Below, in pieces: positions 1 to 9,348 of a stretch of 64,000 nucleotides of DNA. Both the position numbers and the translations under genes were made by a program. The stretch is taken from contig NZ_WOAC01000006.1 in NCBI RefSeq assembly GCF_009749525.1, positions 1 through 64,000 of the forward strand, read 5' to 3'. The DNA is from Mesorhizobium xinjiangense. GTDB taxonomy: Bacteria; Pseudomonadota; Alphaproteobacteria; Rhizobiales; Rhizobiaceae. The stretch's first letter is position 1; each line of letters starts with the position of its first letter. The notes beneath the pieces are model-generated. The model had not been told where the DNA came from and ran no database searches. It worked only from the letters and a program-made list of their open reading frames with translations.

Positions 1-110
1 GCGCATCGCAAATCACTCCATCGCTCCCAGCCGAGTGAATCACAATTCCCGTGCCATTGTTGGAGTTTTTCAGCAACCTGCTAGAGCAGTTCCAGATCAG
101 GAGGCCGCGC

Positions 111-1031
111 ATGAACAAGAGACGCTACGAGGTTTACGACGTCTTCACCGACAAGGCCCTGGCGGGCAATCCGCTCGCCGTCGTCCTGGATGCCGAAGGG
201 CTTGATACCCACGCGATGCAGGCGATCGCCGGCGAATTCAACCTGTCGGAGACGATCTTCGTAAGCCCGCCGCAAATGCCGGCGCACAGCGCGTCCGCGC
301 GCATTTTCACCCCGCGCATCGAACTGCCCTTCGCCGGCCATCCGACCGTCGGCGCAGCCATCTGCCTCTATGAGCGCGACGGCGGCGAACGCAACCCGTC
401 GGGCGCAGCCATCCTGGTGCTGGAAGAAAAGATCGGCGCGGTACGCTGCGCGGTTTCGAACCATGCCGGCAAACCCGCTTTCGCCGAGATCGACCTGCCG
501 CGCCTGCCCTCCCCGATTCCCCTGTCGGCGGAGCCGGAACTCGTGGCCGCGGCACTCGGCCTCGATGCGCGCGACATCGATCTCGAAAACCACCGTCCAA
601 GCGCCTGGACGGCCGGCGTTCCCTATGTCTGCGTGCCGGTCCGGGGCCTTGACGCAGCGTCTCGCGCGGCCGTCAACGCCGAGATGTGGCTCGAGGTTGC
701 GCCGCGCGACGGCGACATCCTGCCCAGCGCCTATGTCTATTGCCGCGAAACGGTCGATGACGACACGGCCTTCCACGCCCGCATGTTCGCCCCGCATGAC
801 GGCATCCTGGAAGACCCCGCGACAGGATCGGCCGCGGCCGCATTCGCCGGCGCCATCCATGCCTTCGATGCGCCGGTTGACGGTCCCAATCGCTACTGGA
901 TCGAGCAGGGCATCGAAATGGGCCGCCCCTCACGCATCCGCCTGGAAATCGACATTGCCCAAAAGGCGATGACGGCGGCGCGCATCGGAGGCCACGCGGT
1001 GAAGGTGGCCGAGGGCGTGCTGCTGGCCTGA
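111..1031 (+). CDS. PhzF family isomerase/epimerase-like protein
   Basis: A 306-residue protein of the PhzF / diaminopimelate-epimerase-like fold. These proteins isomerise small carboxylic acids, but most members have no known substrate. The PhzF-type acidic residue lies in NLSETIF (Glu47). The FAGHPTVGAA motif (around residue 79) and the DPATGSAAAA motif near the C-terminus mark the two pseudo-symmetric halves. The reading frame is open to base 51, but ATG 111 is preferred because CAGGAGG at 98-104 is a strong ribosome-binding site with six-base spacing. It stands alone, followed by a 170-bp repeat. Fold assignment is firm; the substrate is unknown. Confidence 0.9.
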   Translation: MNKRRYEVYDVFTDKALAGNPLAVVLDAEGLDTHAMQAIAGEFNLSETIFVSPPQMPAHSASARIFTPRIELPFAGHPTVGAAICLYERDGGERNPSGAAILVLEEKIGAVRCAVSNHAGKPAFAEIDLPRLPSPIPLSAEPELVAAALGLDARDIDLENHRPSAWTAGVPYVCVPVRGLDAASRAAVNAEMWLEVAPRDGDILPSAYVYCRETVDDDTAFHARMFAPHDGILEDPATGSAAAAFAGAIHAFDAPVDGPNRYWIEQGIEMGRPSRIRLEIDIAQKAMTAARIGGHAVKVAEGVLLA

Positions 1032-1093
1032 TGGCCAGGTCGGGTAGCAAGCCGCCCCATCGTCGCACATATTGTCGAAGCGGCGGCATGATG

Positions 1094-1263
1094 CTAGTGG
1101 AACGAATTTGACATTCGATACGCACTCGATGTCGCCCCAGAGATCGAATGTCAAATTCAAAAGTTCCACTAGAATCATAAACTTGCTAGTGGTTCTTTTG
1201 TTTCCAACATTTGCCCTCAGGGCCGATACAGATGGGATGCAAATGTTGGAAACGAACCACTAG
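1094..1263. repeat. 170-bp double-hairpin repeat, copy 1
   Basis: Two long inverted repeats lie in tandem. Hairpin 1 (1094-1172) starts CTAGTGGAAC and ends GTTCCACTAG. Hairpin 2 (1186-1263) starts CTAGTGGTTC and ends GAACCACTAG. They are separated by a 13-bp linker. Near-identical 170-bp copies lie at 21474-21643 (same orientation) and 24720-24889 (inverted). It contains no credible gene. It may be a MITE-like or BIME-like palindromic element. Confidence 0.9.
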
Positions 1264-1324
1264 CGGTTGCCACCTGCGCGGCGCAACCTTCACGCAACAG
1301 TTGAACACATTGCGACATCGTATC

Positions 1325-2656
1325 ATGGCTCCAGCACAAGACCTGTTCACGAAGATCGAGGACGGGTCCGCCAGGGCGGCGGTCATCGGGCTCGGCTATG
1401 TCGGCCTGCCACTGGCCATGGCCACGGCGCGCGCCGGCTTTGCCACCCTGGGGTTCGATATCGATACGGACCGCGCTGAACGGATCAATTCCGGCCTATC
1501 CGACATCGCTTCCGCACCGTGCGAGGACCTGCGGCGCCACATTTCCGCCGGGCTGTTTCGCGCCACATCCGAAGCGGCCGACCTCTCCGAATGCGATGTC
1601 ATCATGATCTGCGTTCCGACACCGCTGACGCCGCAGCGCCAGCCGGACCTGCAATATGTGGAGCGCACGGCCGAAACGATCGCCTCCGTTCTCCGGCCGG
1701 GCCAGATGATCGTCCTTGAATCGACGACCTACCCCGGCACGACCGAGGAGGTCTTGCAGCCCATCCTCGAAGGCTCAGGTCTCAAATCCGGAACCGACTT
1801 CTTTCTCGCCTATTCGCCCGAACGCGAGGACCCCGGCAATGACAGTTTCACGACCACCTCCATTCCGAAGATCGTGTCCGGCGACGGAGAAGAGGCCTCC
1901 CGCCTTGCCGAAGCCTTTTATCGCAGGGTCGTGGAGAAGGTGGTGACGGTGTCGTCGCTGCGCACGGCCGAAGCGGTGAAGATCACCGAAAACATCTTCC
2001 GGGCGGTCAATATCGGCCTCGTCAACGACCTGAAGCTGATCTACGAGGCGATGGGCGTCGACATCTGGGAGGTCGTCGACGCGGCGGCGACGAAGCCGTT
2101 CGGCTACATGCCGTTTTATCCCGGTCCCGGGCTCGGCGGCCACTGCATCCCGGTCGATCCCTTTTATCTGACCTGGAAAGCGCGCGAATACGGCCTGTCG
2201 GCCCGTTTCGTCGAGCTTGCCGGCGAGATCAACGTCGCCATGCCGGCCCATGTCGTGCGCAGAACGGAGGCCGAGATCGACCGCCGGCAATCCGTCTCGC
2301 TCAGTTCGGCAAAAATCCTCGTCGTCGGCCTGGCCTACAAGAAGAACGTCGCCGACACGCGCGAAAGCCCGGCGCTCGAACTGCTGGCGCTCCTGCGCGA
2401 GCGCGGCGTTGAGCCTCTCTATCACGACCCCCTGGTTGCGGAGGTTCCCCGGACAAGGCACCACCCCTGGGCGGAGGGCATAAAATCGGTACCGCTGACG
2501 GCCGGGCACATCGCCCGGTGCAACGCGGTTCTCATCGCCACCGATCACGATGCCGTCGACTACACGCTGATCGCCCGGCACGCACGGCTGATCATCGACA
2601 CGCGCAACGCCTTCGGGCGCCGCTCGATCGTCAAGGACACTATCGTAAAGGCCTGA
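1325..2656 (+). CDS. UDP-N-acetylhexosamine 6-dehydrogenase (WbpA/TviB type)
   Basis: A 443-residue nucleotide-sugar dehydrogenase that oxidises C6 of a UDP-sugar twice with NAD+ to give a uronate. The Rossmann motif [10 protein letters not shown] is near residue 20. [12 protein letters not shown] and [11 protein letters not shown] resemble the WbpA/TviB (UDP-GlcNAc/ManNAc) branch rather than UDP-glucose dehydrogenase. The catalytic cysteine is Cys274 in [13 protein letters not shown] 1325 begins a normal-length protein; the longer open frame back to 1211 runs through the upstream repeat. Only 5 bp separate it from the epimerase gene. A second, different dehydrogenase lies at 3835, so the locus probably makes two uronic acids. 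Exact substrate is inferred. Confidence 0.88.
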   Translation: MAPAQDLFTKIEDGSARAAVIGLGYVGLPLAMATARAGFATLGFDIDTDRAERINSGLSDIASAPCEDLRRHISAGLFRATSEAADLSECDVIMICVPTPLTPQRQPDLQYVERTAETIASVLRPGQMIVLESTTYPGTTEEVLQPILEGSGLKSGTDFFLAYSPEREDPGNDSFTTTSIPKIVSGDGEEASRLAEAFYRRVVEKVVTVSSLRTAEAVKITENIFRAVNIGLVNDLKLIYEAMGVDIWEVVDAAATKPFGYMPFYPGPGLGGHCIPVDPFYLTWKAREYGLSARFVELAGEINVAMPAHVVRRTEAEIDRRQSVSLSSAKILVVGLAYKKNVADTRESPALELLALLRERGVEPLYHDPLVAEVPRTRHHPWAEGIKSVPLTAGHIARCNAVLIATDHDAVDYTLIARHARLIIDTRNAFGRRSIVKDTIVKA

Positions 2657-2661
2657 ATTCG

Positions 2662-3687
2662 TTGACTGTACTGGTAACTGGCAATGCGGGATTCATCGGC
2701 TTTCACGTCGCCCGGCAACTGCTCGAGCGGGGCCAGGACGTGATCGGCTTCGATTCCGTTAACGACTATTACGACCCGGCGCTGAAGCAAGCGCGGCTGG
2801 CCGAACTGGACAAGACCGCCGCCGCCTCGAAAGGGCGCTACAGCTTCATCCGCGCCGACCTCGCCGATCGTGCGGCCATCGAAAAGTGCTTTGGCGACGA
2901 AAAGCCGGACACCGTGATCCATCTCGCCGCCCAGGCCGGCATCGGCTACTCGCTCGAAAACCCGCATGCCTATGTGGAAAGCAATCTGGTCGGCTTCACC
3001 AACATTCTCGAAGCCTGCCGCCACTACGGCGTTTCCCACCTGGTCTATGCCAGCACCAGCAGCGTCTACGGCGCCAACACCGCCCTGCCCTTTTCCGAGC
3101 ACCAGCCCGCCGACCATCCGCTGCAATTCTACGCCGCGACCAAGCGCGCCAACGAGATGATGGCGCATGCCTACAGCCATCTTTTCCGCCTGCCGACCAC
3201 GGGCCTGCGCTTTTTCACCGTCTATGGCCCGTGGGGACGCCCGGACATGGCGTTGTCGATCTTCACCCGCAACATCCTCGCCGGCAAACCGATCGACGTC
3301 TTCGACCACGGCAATCACACGCGCGATTTCACCTATATCGACGACGTGGTGGCCGGCGTGCTGATGGTTGCCGACGCACCTGCGCGGCCCGATCCGGACT
3401 GGAACGGAAAGACGCCCGACCCGGCGAGCAGCGGCGCACCGTTCAGGATTTACAATATCGGCAACACACGCCCGGTGAAGCTGACCAGCTATATCGAGGC
3501 GATCGAGGACGCATTGGGCATGAAGGCGGAGAAAAATCTGCTGCCGCGGCGCAGCGAGGACGTTCCCGACACGCACAGCGACGTCACATTGCTTGCCGAG
3601 GCCTTCGGCTACGCGCCCAAAACGAGCGTGCGCGAGGGCGTCGGCACCTTCGTTGATTGGTATCGCGCCTATTATGGCGGCGCCTGA
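2662..3687 (+). CDS. lpsL: NAD-dependent epimerase, UDP-glucuronate 4-epimerase type
   Basis: A 341-residue extended short-chain dehydrogenase. It begins [16 protein letters not shown] (NAD-binding Gly motif). The catalytic pair is Tyr157/Lys161 in [10 protein letters not shown], and TRDFTYIDD is typical of UDP-glucuronate 4-epimerases such as rhizobial LpsL, which make UDP-galacturonate for lipopolysaccharide. The only sensible start is TTG 2662, 5 bp after the preceding stop; the frame upstream of it is compositionally a shadow. The dehydrogenase at 3835 would supply its substrate, as in the known rhizobial lpsL-rkpK pair. Family is firm; C4-epimerase specificity is likely. Confidence 0.87.
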   Translation: MTVLVTGNAGFIGFHVARQLLERGQDVIGFDSVNDYYDPALKQARLAELDKTAAASKGRYSFIRADLADRAAIEKCFGDEKPDTVIHLAAQAGIGYSLENPHAYVESNLVGFTNILEACRHYGVSHLVYASTSSVYGANTALPFSEHQPADHPLQFYAATKRANEMMAHAYSHLFRLPTTGLRFFTVYGPWGRPDMALSIFTRNILAGKPIDVFDHGNHTRDFTYIDDVVAGVLMVADAPARPDPDWNGKTPDPASSGAPFRIYNIGNTRPVKLTSYIEAIEDALGMKAEKNLLPRRSEDVPDTHSDVTLLAEAFGYAPKTSVREGVGTFVDWYRAYYGGA

Positions 3688-3696
3688 GCCGGCGTC

Positions 3697-3741
3697 GCGA
3701 CAAAGTCGTCAAACTGTCGTAGGCTGGCGGCGACAAAGTCG
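3697..3741 (+). promoter_or_regulatory. Paired palindromes upstream of the UDP-glucose dehydrogenase gene
   Basis: The 12-mer GCGACAAAGTCG occurs at 3697-3708 and again at 3730-3741. The inner CGACAAAGTCG is a perfect palindrome around AAA. The copies are 33 bp apart, about three helical turns, and lie about 95-140 bp before the TTG start at 3835. The arrangement suits a dimeric regulator binding twice on one face of the DNA. Its function is inferred only. Confidence 0.4.
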
Positions 3742-3834
3742 AGGGGTTGGCCGAAACACCCGGCACGACGGTGAATTGCAGCCGCCGCGATCGCTGATCA
3801 ACGGTGATCCAGGCCAAAGTAGCAGGAGTGTGCT

Positions 3835-5187
3835 TTGAAGATCGTAGTCATCGGGACCGGTTACGTCGGCCTCGTCAGCGGTACCTGCCTGTCCGGGTTC
3901 GGGTATGACGTCACATGCGTCGACCGCGACGCATCCAAGATCGAACGGCTCAACCGCGGCGAATGCCCCATCTATGAGCCGCAGCTCGAACCGATGATTC
4001 GCGCCCATAGTGCGAGCGGGCATCTCCATTTCACGACCGATCCGGCCGGCGTCGTGCCATGGGCCGACGCCGTCGTCCTGGCAGTCGGCACGCCGGTGAC
4101 GAAGGACACGGGCGAAATCGACCTGTCGCAGATTTTCGCCTCGGTCGAAGAGATTGCCCCCCTTCTGTCCGATGGGGTCGTGGTCATCACCAAGAGCACG
4201 GTCATGGTCGGAACCAATGCGCGCATCCGCAACCGGATCGCGCAGTTGCGGCCAAATCTGCGCTTCTCCGTCGTCAGCAATCCGGAGTTCCTGCGCGAGG
4301 GCTCGGCCGTGCAGGATTTCCTCAAGGCCGACCGCATCGTCATCGGCGCCCATGACGATCACGGGCGCGCGGTGACGGAACAGCTCTACCGGCCGCTGCA
4401 GATGCAGGACACCATCGTCAAGGTGACCTCTCTCGAGGATGCCGAAATCAGCAAATATGCCTGCAACGCCTTCCTCGCAGCCAAAGTGACATTCATCAAT
4501 GAAATCGCCGATCTGTGCGAAAGGACCGGCGGAAACGTGATGGAGGTCGCCGACATCATGGGGATGGATCCGCGCATCGGCGACCTGTTCCTGCGCGCCG
4601 GACCGGGATTTGGCGGCTCCTGCTTTCCCAAGGACACGCGCGCCCTGGCAACTTTCGGCGACGCAGTCGGCGCGCCGCAGGGTCTCGTCAAGGCGACGAT
4701 CGCCACCAACGAGGCGCGCAAGCGCAGTATGGCCCAGCGCGTTCTCAAGGCGATCGGCCAGCCGACCGGAAAGCAGGTCGCCCTGTTCGGCGTGGCGTTC
4801 AAGCCGGAAACGGACGATCTGCGTGAATCGCCGGCGCTGACCGTCGTCGAACATCTGCTGGAGGCCGGCGTCGGCATCAGAGGGTTCGATCCGCAGGCTG
4901 CCGATGCCGCCGGAGCGCTGTTTCCGCAAACGCACTGGTTCGACGATCCCTACGACGCTGCGAGCGGCGCCGACGCCGTGGTCATCATGACGGAATGGAA
5001 CGTGCTGCGCGCGCTCGACCTGATGAAGCTGAAATCGGCCATGCGCACTCCAGTCATGATCGATCTGCGCAACATTCACCGACGCAAGGAGCCGGCCCGC
5101 TACGGCTTCACCTATATCAGCGTCGGACGCGACGTGGCCGAGCCGACGCATGCGGAACAATCGGCCGGACTGCGCAGGAAAGCGTGA
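3835..5187 (+). CDS. rkpK: UDP-glucose 6-dehydrogenase
   Basis: A 450-residue enzyme converting UDP-glucose to UDP-glucuronate with two NAD+. It begins KIVVIGTGYVGLVSGTCLS, and the catalytic cysteine is Cys263 in GFGGSCFPKDTRAL. The C-terminal UDP-binding domain carries GVAFKPETDDLRESPA. Length and motifs fit Ugd/RkpK. The start is TTG 3835, supported by AGGAG at 3824-3828; no ATG lies nearby. Its product would feed the epimerase at 2662. The 147-bp gap holding paired palindromes suggests it can be controlled separately from the two genes before it. Function is firm. Confidence 0.93.
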   Translation: MKIVVIGTGYVGLVSGTCLSGFGYDVTCVDRDASKIERLNRGECPIYEPQLEPMIRAHSASGHLHFTTDPAGVVPWADAVVLAVGTPVTKDTGEIDLSQIFASVEEIAPLLSDGVVVITKSTVMVGTNARIRNRIAQLRPNLRFSVVSNPEFLREGSAVQDFLKADRIVIGAHDDHGRAVTEQLYRPLQMQDTIVKVTSLEDAEISKYACNAFLAAKVTFINEIADLCERTGGNVMEVADIMGMDPRIGDLFLRAGPGFGGSCFPKDTRALATFGDAVGAPQGLVKATIATNEARKRSMAQRVLKAIGQPTGKQVALFGVAFKPETDDLRESPALTVVEHLLEAGVGIRGFDPQAADAAGALFPQTHWFDDPYDAASGADAVVIMTEWNVLRALDLMKLKSAMRTPVMIDLRNIHRRKEPARYGFTYISVGRDVAEPTHAEQSAGLRRKA

Positions 5188-5233
5188 TGTCGCGTCCGGG
5201 ATGACATCCGATAAGGGCTGCGCCGCCCTGATT

Positions 5234-5310
5234 AGCGCGCATATCGATATGTTGGAACATGTGCCTTTCGCTCGAACGATTCCGTTTGAGCGAAATGCAC
5301 ATGTTCTAGC
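5234..5310. repeat. RIME-like double-hairpin repeat, copy lacking hairpin A
   Basis: Hairpin B is intact: GAACATGTGC at 5255 pairs with GCACATGTTC ending at 5306. The left end keeps GCGCGCATAT but runs straight into the ATATGTTGGAACATG core, so almost all of hairpin A seen at 22878 is deleted. It lies between the convergent ends of the UDP-glucose dehydrogenase and methyltransferase genes. In architecture it resembles rhizobial RIME and Brucella Bru-RS elements. Confidence 0.8.
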
Positions 5311-5325
5311 GGCGCATTGCCAAGC

Positions 5326-6165
5326 CTACATCCGGCTGAAAAGGCTGTTCTCAACCGTTTCGCCGCTGACGCGATAGCCGTTGGCACGCAACGCCGCACC
5401 GACATCGCGACCCCACAGCTTGGCATGCACCGTTTCGAGCAGGATATGGCGCGGCCAAAGAGCGGCATCGGCCTCGAACAGCGGCAATAGAGCTTCGTCC
5501 TCGTAGCCTTCGACGTCGATCTTGAGGAGATCGATGACCGCAATATCGAGCGCGGCCAGCGTCTCGGCGAGACCGACGAGCGAAACCGTGTCGCTGCGAT
5601 TGGGTACGACCGCCCCGCCGCGCAGAGACGCCCCGCCGACATTGCCGCCGCCGTCGCTGAACAGCGACGCCTCGCCCCTTTGCCCGCCGACGGCAGCGTT
5701 GATGCAGTTGATCTTGCCAAAACCGTTGATGGTGCAGTTGAACCATAGCTTGGAAAAACTGCGCGGATGCGGCTCGAAGGCGATAACGCGCGCCGAGCCC
5801 TGCGTACGCTCGGAAACAAACAGGCTGTAGACGCCGACATTGGCGCCGATGTCGACGAAAACCATGCCGGGCTTGAGAAGCGGTGCGATCAGCGCCCGTT
5901 CCGGCGCCTCGGGCAGATGTCCGCGTCCGAGCACGGTTCGGTCGCAATGGTTTTCTGCCGGATAGACGCGCAGGCGAACCCCGTCCGCCTCGACGTCGAA
6001 CGGCCCGGCGAACCGCGCCGCGACCGCCTTGCGCAACCGCCGGCGTATCTCGCGCGGGAGATAGCGGTTCGTCGCCACCTGCCATGCCAGGCGTGCCGCC
6101 ATGCCTGGCTGCTGCGCGCCGTAGGGCGTTTTCGTATCCGGGAGCTTGGAGATGTCGACGGTCAA
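5326..6165 (-). CDS. FkbM family methyltransferase
   Basis: A 279-residue S-adenosylmethionine-dependent O-methyltransferase of the FkbM family, which often methylates sugars in rhizobial polysaccharide loci. The SAM motif VFVDIGANVGVYSLF is near residue 105, followed by IAFEPHPRSF. The family hallmark LLKIDVEGYEDEAL lies near residue 220. It is transcribed away from the glycosyltransferase at 6282, with a 116-bp divergent region between them. The neighbourhood suggests it methylates a sugar of the same glycan. The acceptor is unknown. Confidence 0.87.
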   Translation of the reverse strand: MTVDISKLPDTKTPYGAQQPGMAARLAWQVATNRYLPREIRRRLRKAVAARFAGPFDVEADGVRLRVYPAENHCDRTVLGRGHLPEAPERALIAPLLKPGMVFVDIGANVGVYSLFVSERTQGSARVIAFEPHPRSFSKLWFNCTINGFGKINCINAAVGGQRGEASLFSDGGGNVGGASLRGGAVVPNRSDTVSLVGLAETLAALDIAVIDLLKIDVEGYEDEALLPLFEADAALWPRHILLETVHAKLWGRDVGAALRANGYRVSGETVENSLFSRM

Positions 6166-6281
6166 GGTCGCGACTCGCGCATAAGGGTCTGCACTATGTA
6201 TTGACCCCGAATGACACCGGTGGCAACACGCTTTGCGGGCGCCGGTCTTGGCGCGGCCTCTTTAGAGCGGCAGTCGTTCCT

Positions 6282-7448
6282 GTGCAAACCATACTCTTCT
6301 ACGTGCAGCATCTCATGGGCGTCGGCCATGTCTTCAGGGCGCGCCGCGTCGTCGCCGCACTGGTCAAGCGCGGGTTCGACGTTCATCTCGTCTATGGCGG
6401 CGCGCGCATCCCGCATTTCGACGGCGAAGGCGCCAGCGTTCATTATCTGCCGCCGCTGCGCGCCGGTTCGACCGTCTTCGGAAAGCTGGAAACGCCCGAC
6501 GGCGTGGCCGTCGACGACGCCTACAAGCAGCAGCGCTGCGACATGCTGCTGGCGATCCTGGAAAAGACCGCCCCCGACATGATCATCACCGAGGCCTTCC
6601 CTTTCGGTCGCCGTCAGATGCATTTCGAGCTCCTGCCCATGCTGGAAGCGGCAAGCGCGCGGAAAAATCCGCCTGTGGTCGTTTCCTCCATTCGCGACAT
6701 CCTGCAGGAAAACCGCAAGCCCGTGCGCGACGCCGAGACCGCCGACATGGTCGAGCGCTATTTCAGTCATGTGCTCGTCCATGGCGATCGGCGTCTCGTG
6801 CGCCTGGAAGACACCTTTCCCTGCTACGAGCGGCTTGCCGGCAAGGTGCTCTATACGGGCATCGTCGCGCCATCGAAGGAAGACACCAGGGCCGAGCCTG
6901 CCGGCGGCCCCTGCGACGTGATCGTCAGTGTCGGCGGCGGCGTCATGGGCGCGCAACTGCTGCTCGCCGCCGCCGCGGCAAAGCCCCTCAGCGTCTTGCA
7001 GGATGCCCGCTGGCGCATCGTCACCGGCGTCAATGTGGCGCCGGACCTGCGCGAAAAGGTCGCCGCGCTCGCCGGCGGCAATGTCGATATCCACGAATTC
7101 CTGCCGGATCTGCGCACGCAGATGGCGCATGCCCGGCTGTCGATCTCGCGCGCCGGCTACAACACCGCGGCCGACATCTTCCGCTCCGGCGCCCGTGCCA
7201 TCGTCGTGCCGCTCTCCGACGGCGAGGAGACCGAGCAGTTGCGCCGTGCCGGCATTCTGGAACAACGGGGCCTGGCAACGGTGCTCTGGCCGCAGGACGA
7301 AAGCGCCGAGGGCCTTGCGGCGGCGATAGCGCGCGCAATGGCCGCTCCCACGCCGGATTACGGCGCGATCAACCTGGGGGGCGCGGAAACGACAGCCGAC
7401 ATCGTCAGCGCCATTCTCGCCGGATCGTCCCTCGATGCCTATCGCTGA
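6282..7448 (+). CDS. MurG-like glycosyltransferase (GT28 fold)
   Basis: A 388-residue GT-B-fold protein. The N-terminus QTILFYVQHLMGVGHVFRA resembles the nucleotide-free domain of MurG-type enzymes. The C-terminal half contains SRAGYNTAADIFRSGARAIV, a GT28-like donor-binding region. GTG 6282 is chosen because it directly precedes the first strand; the open frame back to 5883 lies opposite the methyltransferase gene. Its last 14 bp overlap the next glycosyltransferase, implying translational coupling. A distant relative sits at 19213. Likely transfers a sugar to a lipid or glycan acceptor; donor and acceptor are unknown. Confidence 0.8.
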   Translation: MQTILFYVQHLMGVGHVFRARRVVAALVKRGFDVHLVYGGARIPHFDGEGASVHYLPPLRAGSTVFGKLETPDGVAVDDAYKQQRCDMLLAILEKTAPDMIITEAFPFGRRQMHFELLPMLEAASARKNPPVVVSSIRDILQENRKPVRDAETADMVERYFSHVLVHGDRRLVRLEDTFPCYERLAGKVLYTGIVAPSKEDTRAEPAGGPCDVIVSVGGGVMGAQLLLAAAAAKPLSVLQDARWRIVTGVNVAPDLREKVAALAGGNVDIHEFLPDLRTQMAHARLSISRAGYNTAADIFRSGARAIVVPLSDGEETEQLRRAGILEQRGLATVLWPQDESAEGLAAAIARAMAAPTPDYGAINLGGAETTADIVSAILAGSSLDAYR

Positions 7449-8583
7449 CGGCACGATCAGGCGGGTCGCCTTTTATGCCCCGATGAAGCCGCCCGACCAT
7501 CCGATCGCCTCGGGTGACCGGGAGATCGCGCGCCTCATCATGGTGGCACTCGGCCATGCCGGCTGCACGGTGGAACAGGCGTCTTTCTTCATTGCCTACC
7601 AGAAACGCCCCTCGCACGAGCTATTCGAGGCCAGGCGCAGCGAGGGCATGGCTGCCGCCAGGACGATCCTGGCGGACTTTGAGGCACGTCCCGCCACAGA
7701 ACGCCCGCAGCTCTGGCTGACTTACCATCCCTACTGCAAGGCGCCGGACTGGATCGGCCCGAGTGTGGCGAAGGCGCTCGATATTCCCTATGCGACGGTC
7801 GAGGCCTGCCGCACCCGCCAGAACACCGATGCCGACTGGATGCCGGGGCGCCTGGCGGTCCAGGAGGCCGTGGGCCAGGCCGCGGCCAATTTCTGCATGA
7901 AACGCTCGGATTTCGACTACCTGTCGAGCTTCCTGCCCGATACCGGCAGCATTGTCGCGCTCGCCCCCTTCATCGATATCGAGGCGGCGCGCGCCCGGCC
8001 CGCCTCTGCACCTCCGTCCGTCTTTAATAACGACGATCCCGTCATCCTCGCGGTGGGCATGATGCGTCCGGGCAAGAAGATGGCCAGCTACCGGCTGCTC
8101 GCCGATGCCCTTGAGCAAATCCGCGATCGGCGCTGGAACCTCGTCATTGTCGGCAACGGTCCCGGAATGGACGAGGTGCGGGAACGTTTCGCGTTCCTGG
8201 AGGCCAAGCGCATCCACCTCGCCGGCGCACTCGCCCGCGAGGCGGTGCTGGGATGGATGCGCCAGAGCGCCATCTTCGCCTGGCCCGGCTATCGCGAATC
8301 GATCGGCATGGTCTACCTGGAGGCCCAGGCCAACGGTCTGCCGGTCGTCGCGCTGCGTTCGCTTGGCGTGCCCGATGTCGTTGCCGGCGACGCCACCGGT
8401 CTTCTGGTCGATGAAGGCGACGCCGCCGGCTACGCCGCCGCAATTGCCACGATGCTCGACGACCCCGCGCTGCGCCGGCGGCTGGGCGCGGCCGGGCAAC
8501 GCCATGTGCAGGCGCGTCACGGCATCGAGGCGGCGAGCGCAACCTTCCGCCGCGCCTTTGATGAACTGGCCAACGCGAAATGA
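7435..8583 (+). CDS. Glycosyltransferase family 4 protein
   Basis: A 382-residue GT-B glycosyltransferase. The C-terminal GT4 domain is recognisable from DPVILAVGMMRPGKKMASY (around residue 200), NLVIVGNGPGMDEV, and the donor-binding GYRESIGMVYLEAQANGLPV with the family E-x7-E pattern. The N-terminal domain is less conserved. ATG 7435 overlaps the preceding gene by 14 bp, and the stop overlaps the next gene's ATG (ATGA at 8580). Three genes therefore form a tightly coupled operon of two glycosyltransferases and a deacetylase-like protein. Sugar and acceptor are unknown. Confidence 0.85.
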   Translation: MPIADGTIRRVAFYAPMKPPDHPIASGDREIARLIMVALGHAGCTVEQASFFIAYQKRPSHELFEARRSEGMAAARTILADFEARPATERPQLWLTYHPYCKAPDWIGPSVAKALDIPYATVEACRTRQNTDADWMPGRLAVQEAVGQAAANFCMKRSDFDYLSSFLPDTGSIVALAPFIDIEAARARPASAPPSVFNNDDPVILAVGMMRPGKKMASYRLLADALEQIRDRRWNLVIVGNGPGMDEVRERFAFLEAKRIHLAGALAREAVLGWMRQSAIFAWPGYRESIGMVYLEAQANGLPVVALRSLGVPDVVAGDATGLLVDEGDAAGYAAAIATMLDDPALRRRLGAAGQRHVQARHGIEAASATFRRAFDELANAK

Positions 8584-9344
8584 ACGGGCTTGCAAACGCA
8601 TTGGCCGACCTGACCGCAGAACTCGACGTCTGGCAGGCCGCAGGCACCGTCGCCTCCGTCTGGTTGCGCGACGACGATGCGGTTGCGCCCTCACCTGCTC
8701 TCGATCGCCTGCTCGCGATCAGCGACGACTTCGCCTGCCCGGCGCTGATCGCCGTGATCCCCCTGCCCGCGACCGCAGCGCTGGCCGACCGCCTGGCCGG
8801 AAGCGCCAACGTCACGGTCTGCCAGCACGGCTATCGCCACGAAAACCACGCCCCTGCGAACGTCAAGAAGACCGAACTGTTCGACACCGGTCCGGCACGC
8901 AGCGTGGACCATGTGCTCGATGAGTTGCGGCAGGGACGCGAGCGCCTTTCGCAGCTTTTCGCACAGCATCTGGAGCCGATCCTGGTTCCGCCGTGGAACC
9001 GCATGTCGAACGCCGTTGCCGCGCGCGTCCACGAAGCCGGTTTCGCCGCCCTGTCGGGCTTCGGCTGGAAGCGCTTTCCCTCGCCCCTGCCGCAGGTGAA
9101 CACCCATGTGGATCTGATCGACTGGCGCGGCGACCGGCATGGCAAGACCGCCGAGGTCGTTGCCGCCGAAACGGCCGCCGCACTGCAGACCGCGCGGCAA
9201 ACGGGGCAGCACCATATCGGCCTGCTCACCCACCATCTCGTCCACGACGAGACGGCATGGGCTTCGCTCGTCAGCTTGCTGGAGGCGCTGGCGCGCCATC
9301 CGGCCGGCCGCTTCGCCAGTGCGCCGCAATTGCTGCAAAAATAG
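8580..9344 (+). CDS. Polysaccharide deacetylase-like protein (CE4 fold)
   Basis: A 254-residue cytoplasmic protein without a signal peptide. Motifs in order are VWLRDDDAV near residue 24 (candidate acidic and metal-binding motif), VCQHGYRHENHA near residue 80 (histidines in the H-x3-H position of CE4 deacetylases), VPPWNRMS, and LLTHHLVHD near residue 218 (candidate catalytic His). This order matches carbohydrate esterase 4 enzymes, which remove N-acetyl groups from amino sugars. The start overlaps the preceding stop (ATGA). Given its partners, it probably deacetylates a HexNAc-containing intermediate on the cytoplasmic side. The domain is somewhat divergent. Confidence 0.72.
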   Translation: MNGLANALADLTAELDVWQAAGTVASVWLRDDDAVAPSPALDRLLAISDDFACPALIAVIPLPATAALADRLAGSANVTVCQHGYRHENHAPANVKKTELFDTGPARSVDHVLDELRQGRERLSQLFAQHLEPILVPPWNRMSNAVAARVHEAGFAALSGFGWKRFPSPLPQVNTHVDLIDWRGDRHGKTAEVVAAETAAALQTARQTGQHHIGLLTHHLVHDETAWASLVSLLEALARHPAGRFASAPQLLQK

Positions 9345-9348
9345 CCGG

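Noticed and set aside
3688-3834. Possible CRISPR-like repeats before the UDP-glucose dehydrogenase gene
   Set aside because: Only two 12-bp copies, palindromic and promoter-proximal; better explained as operator sites.
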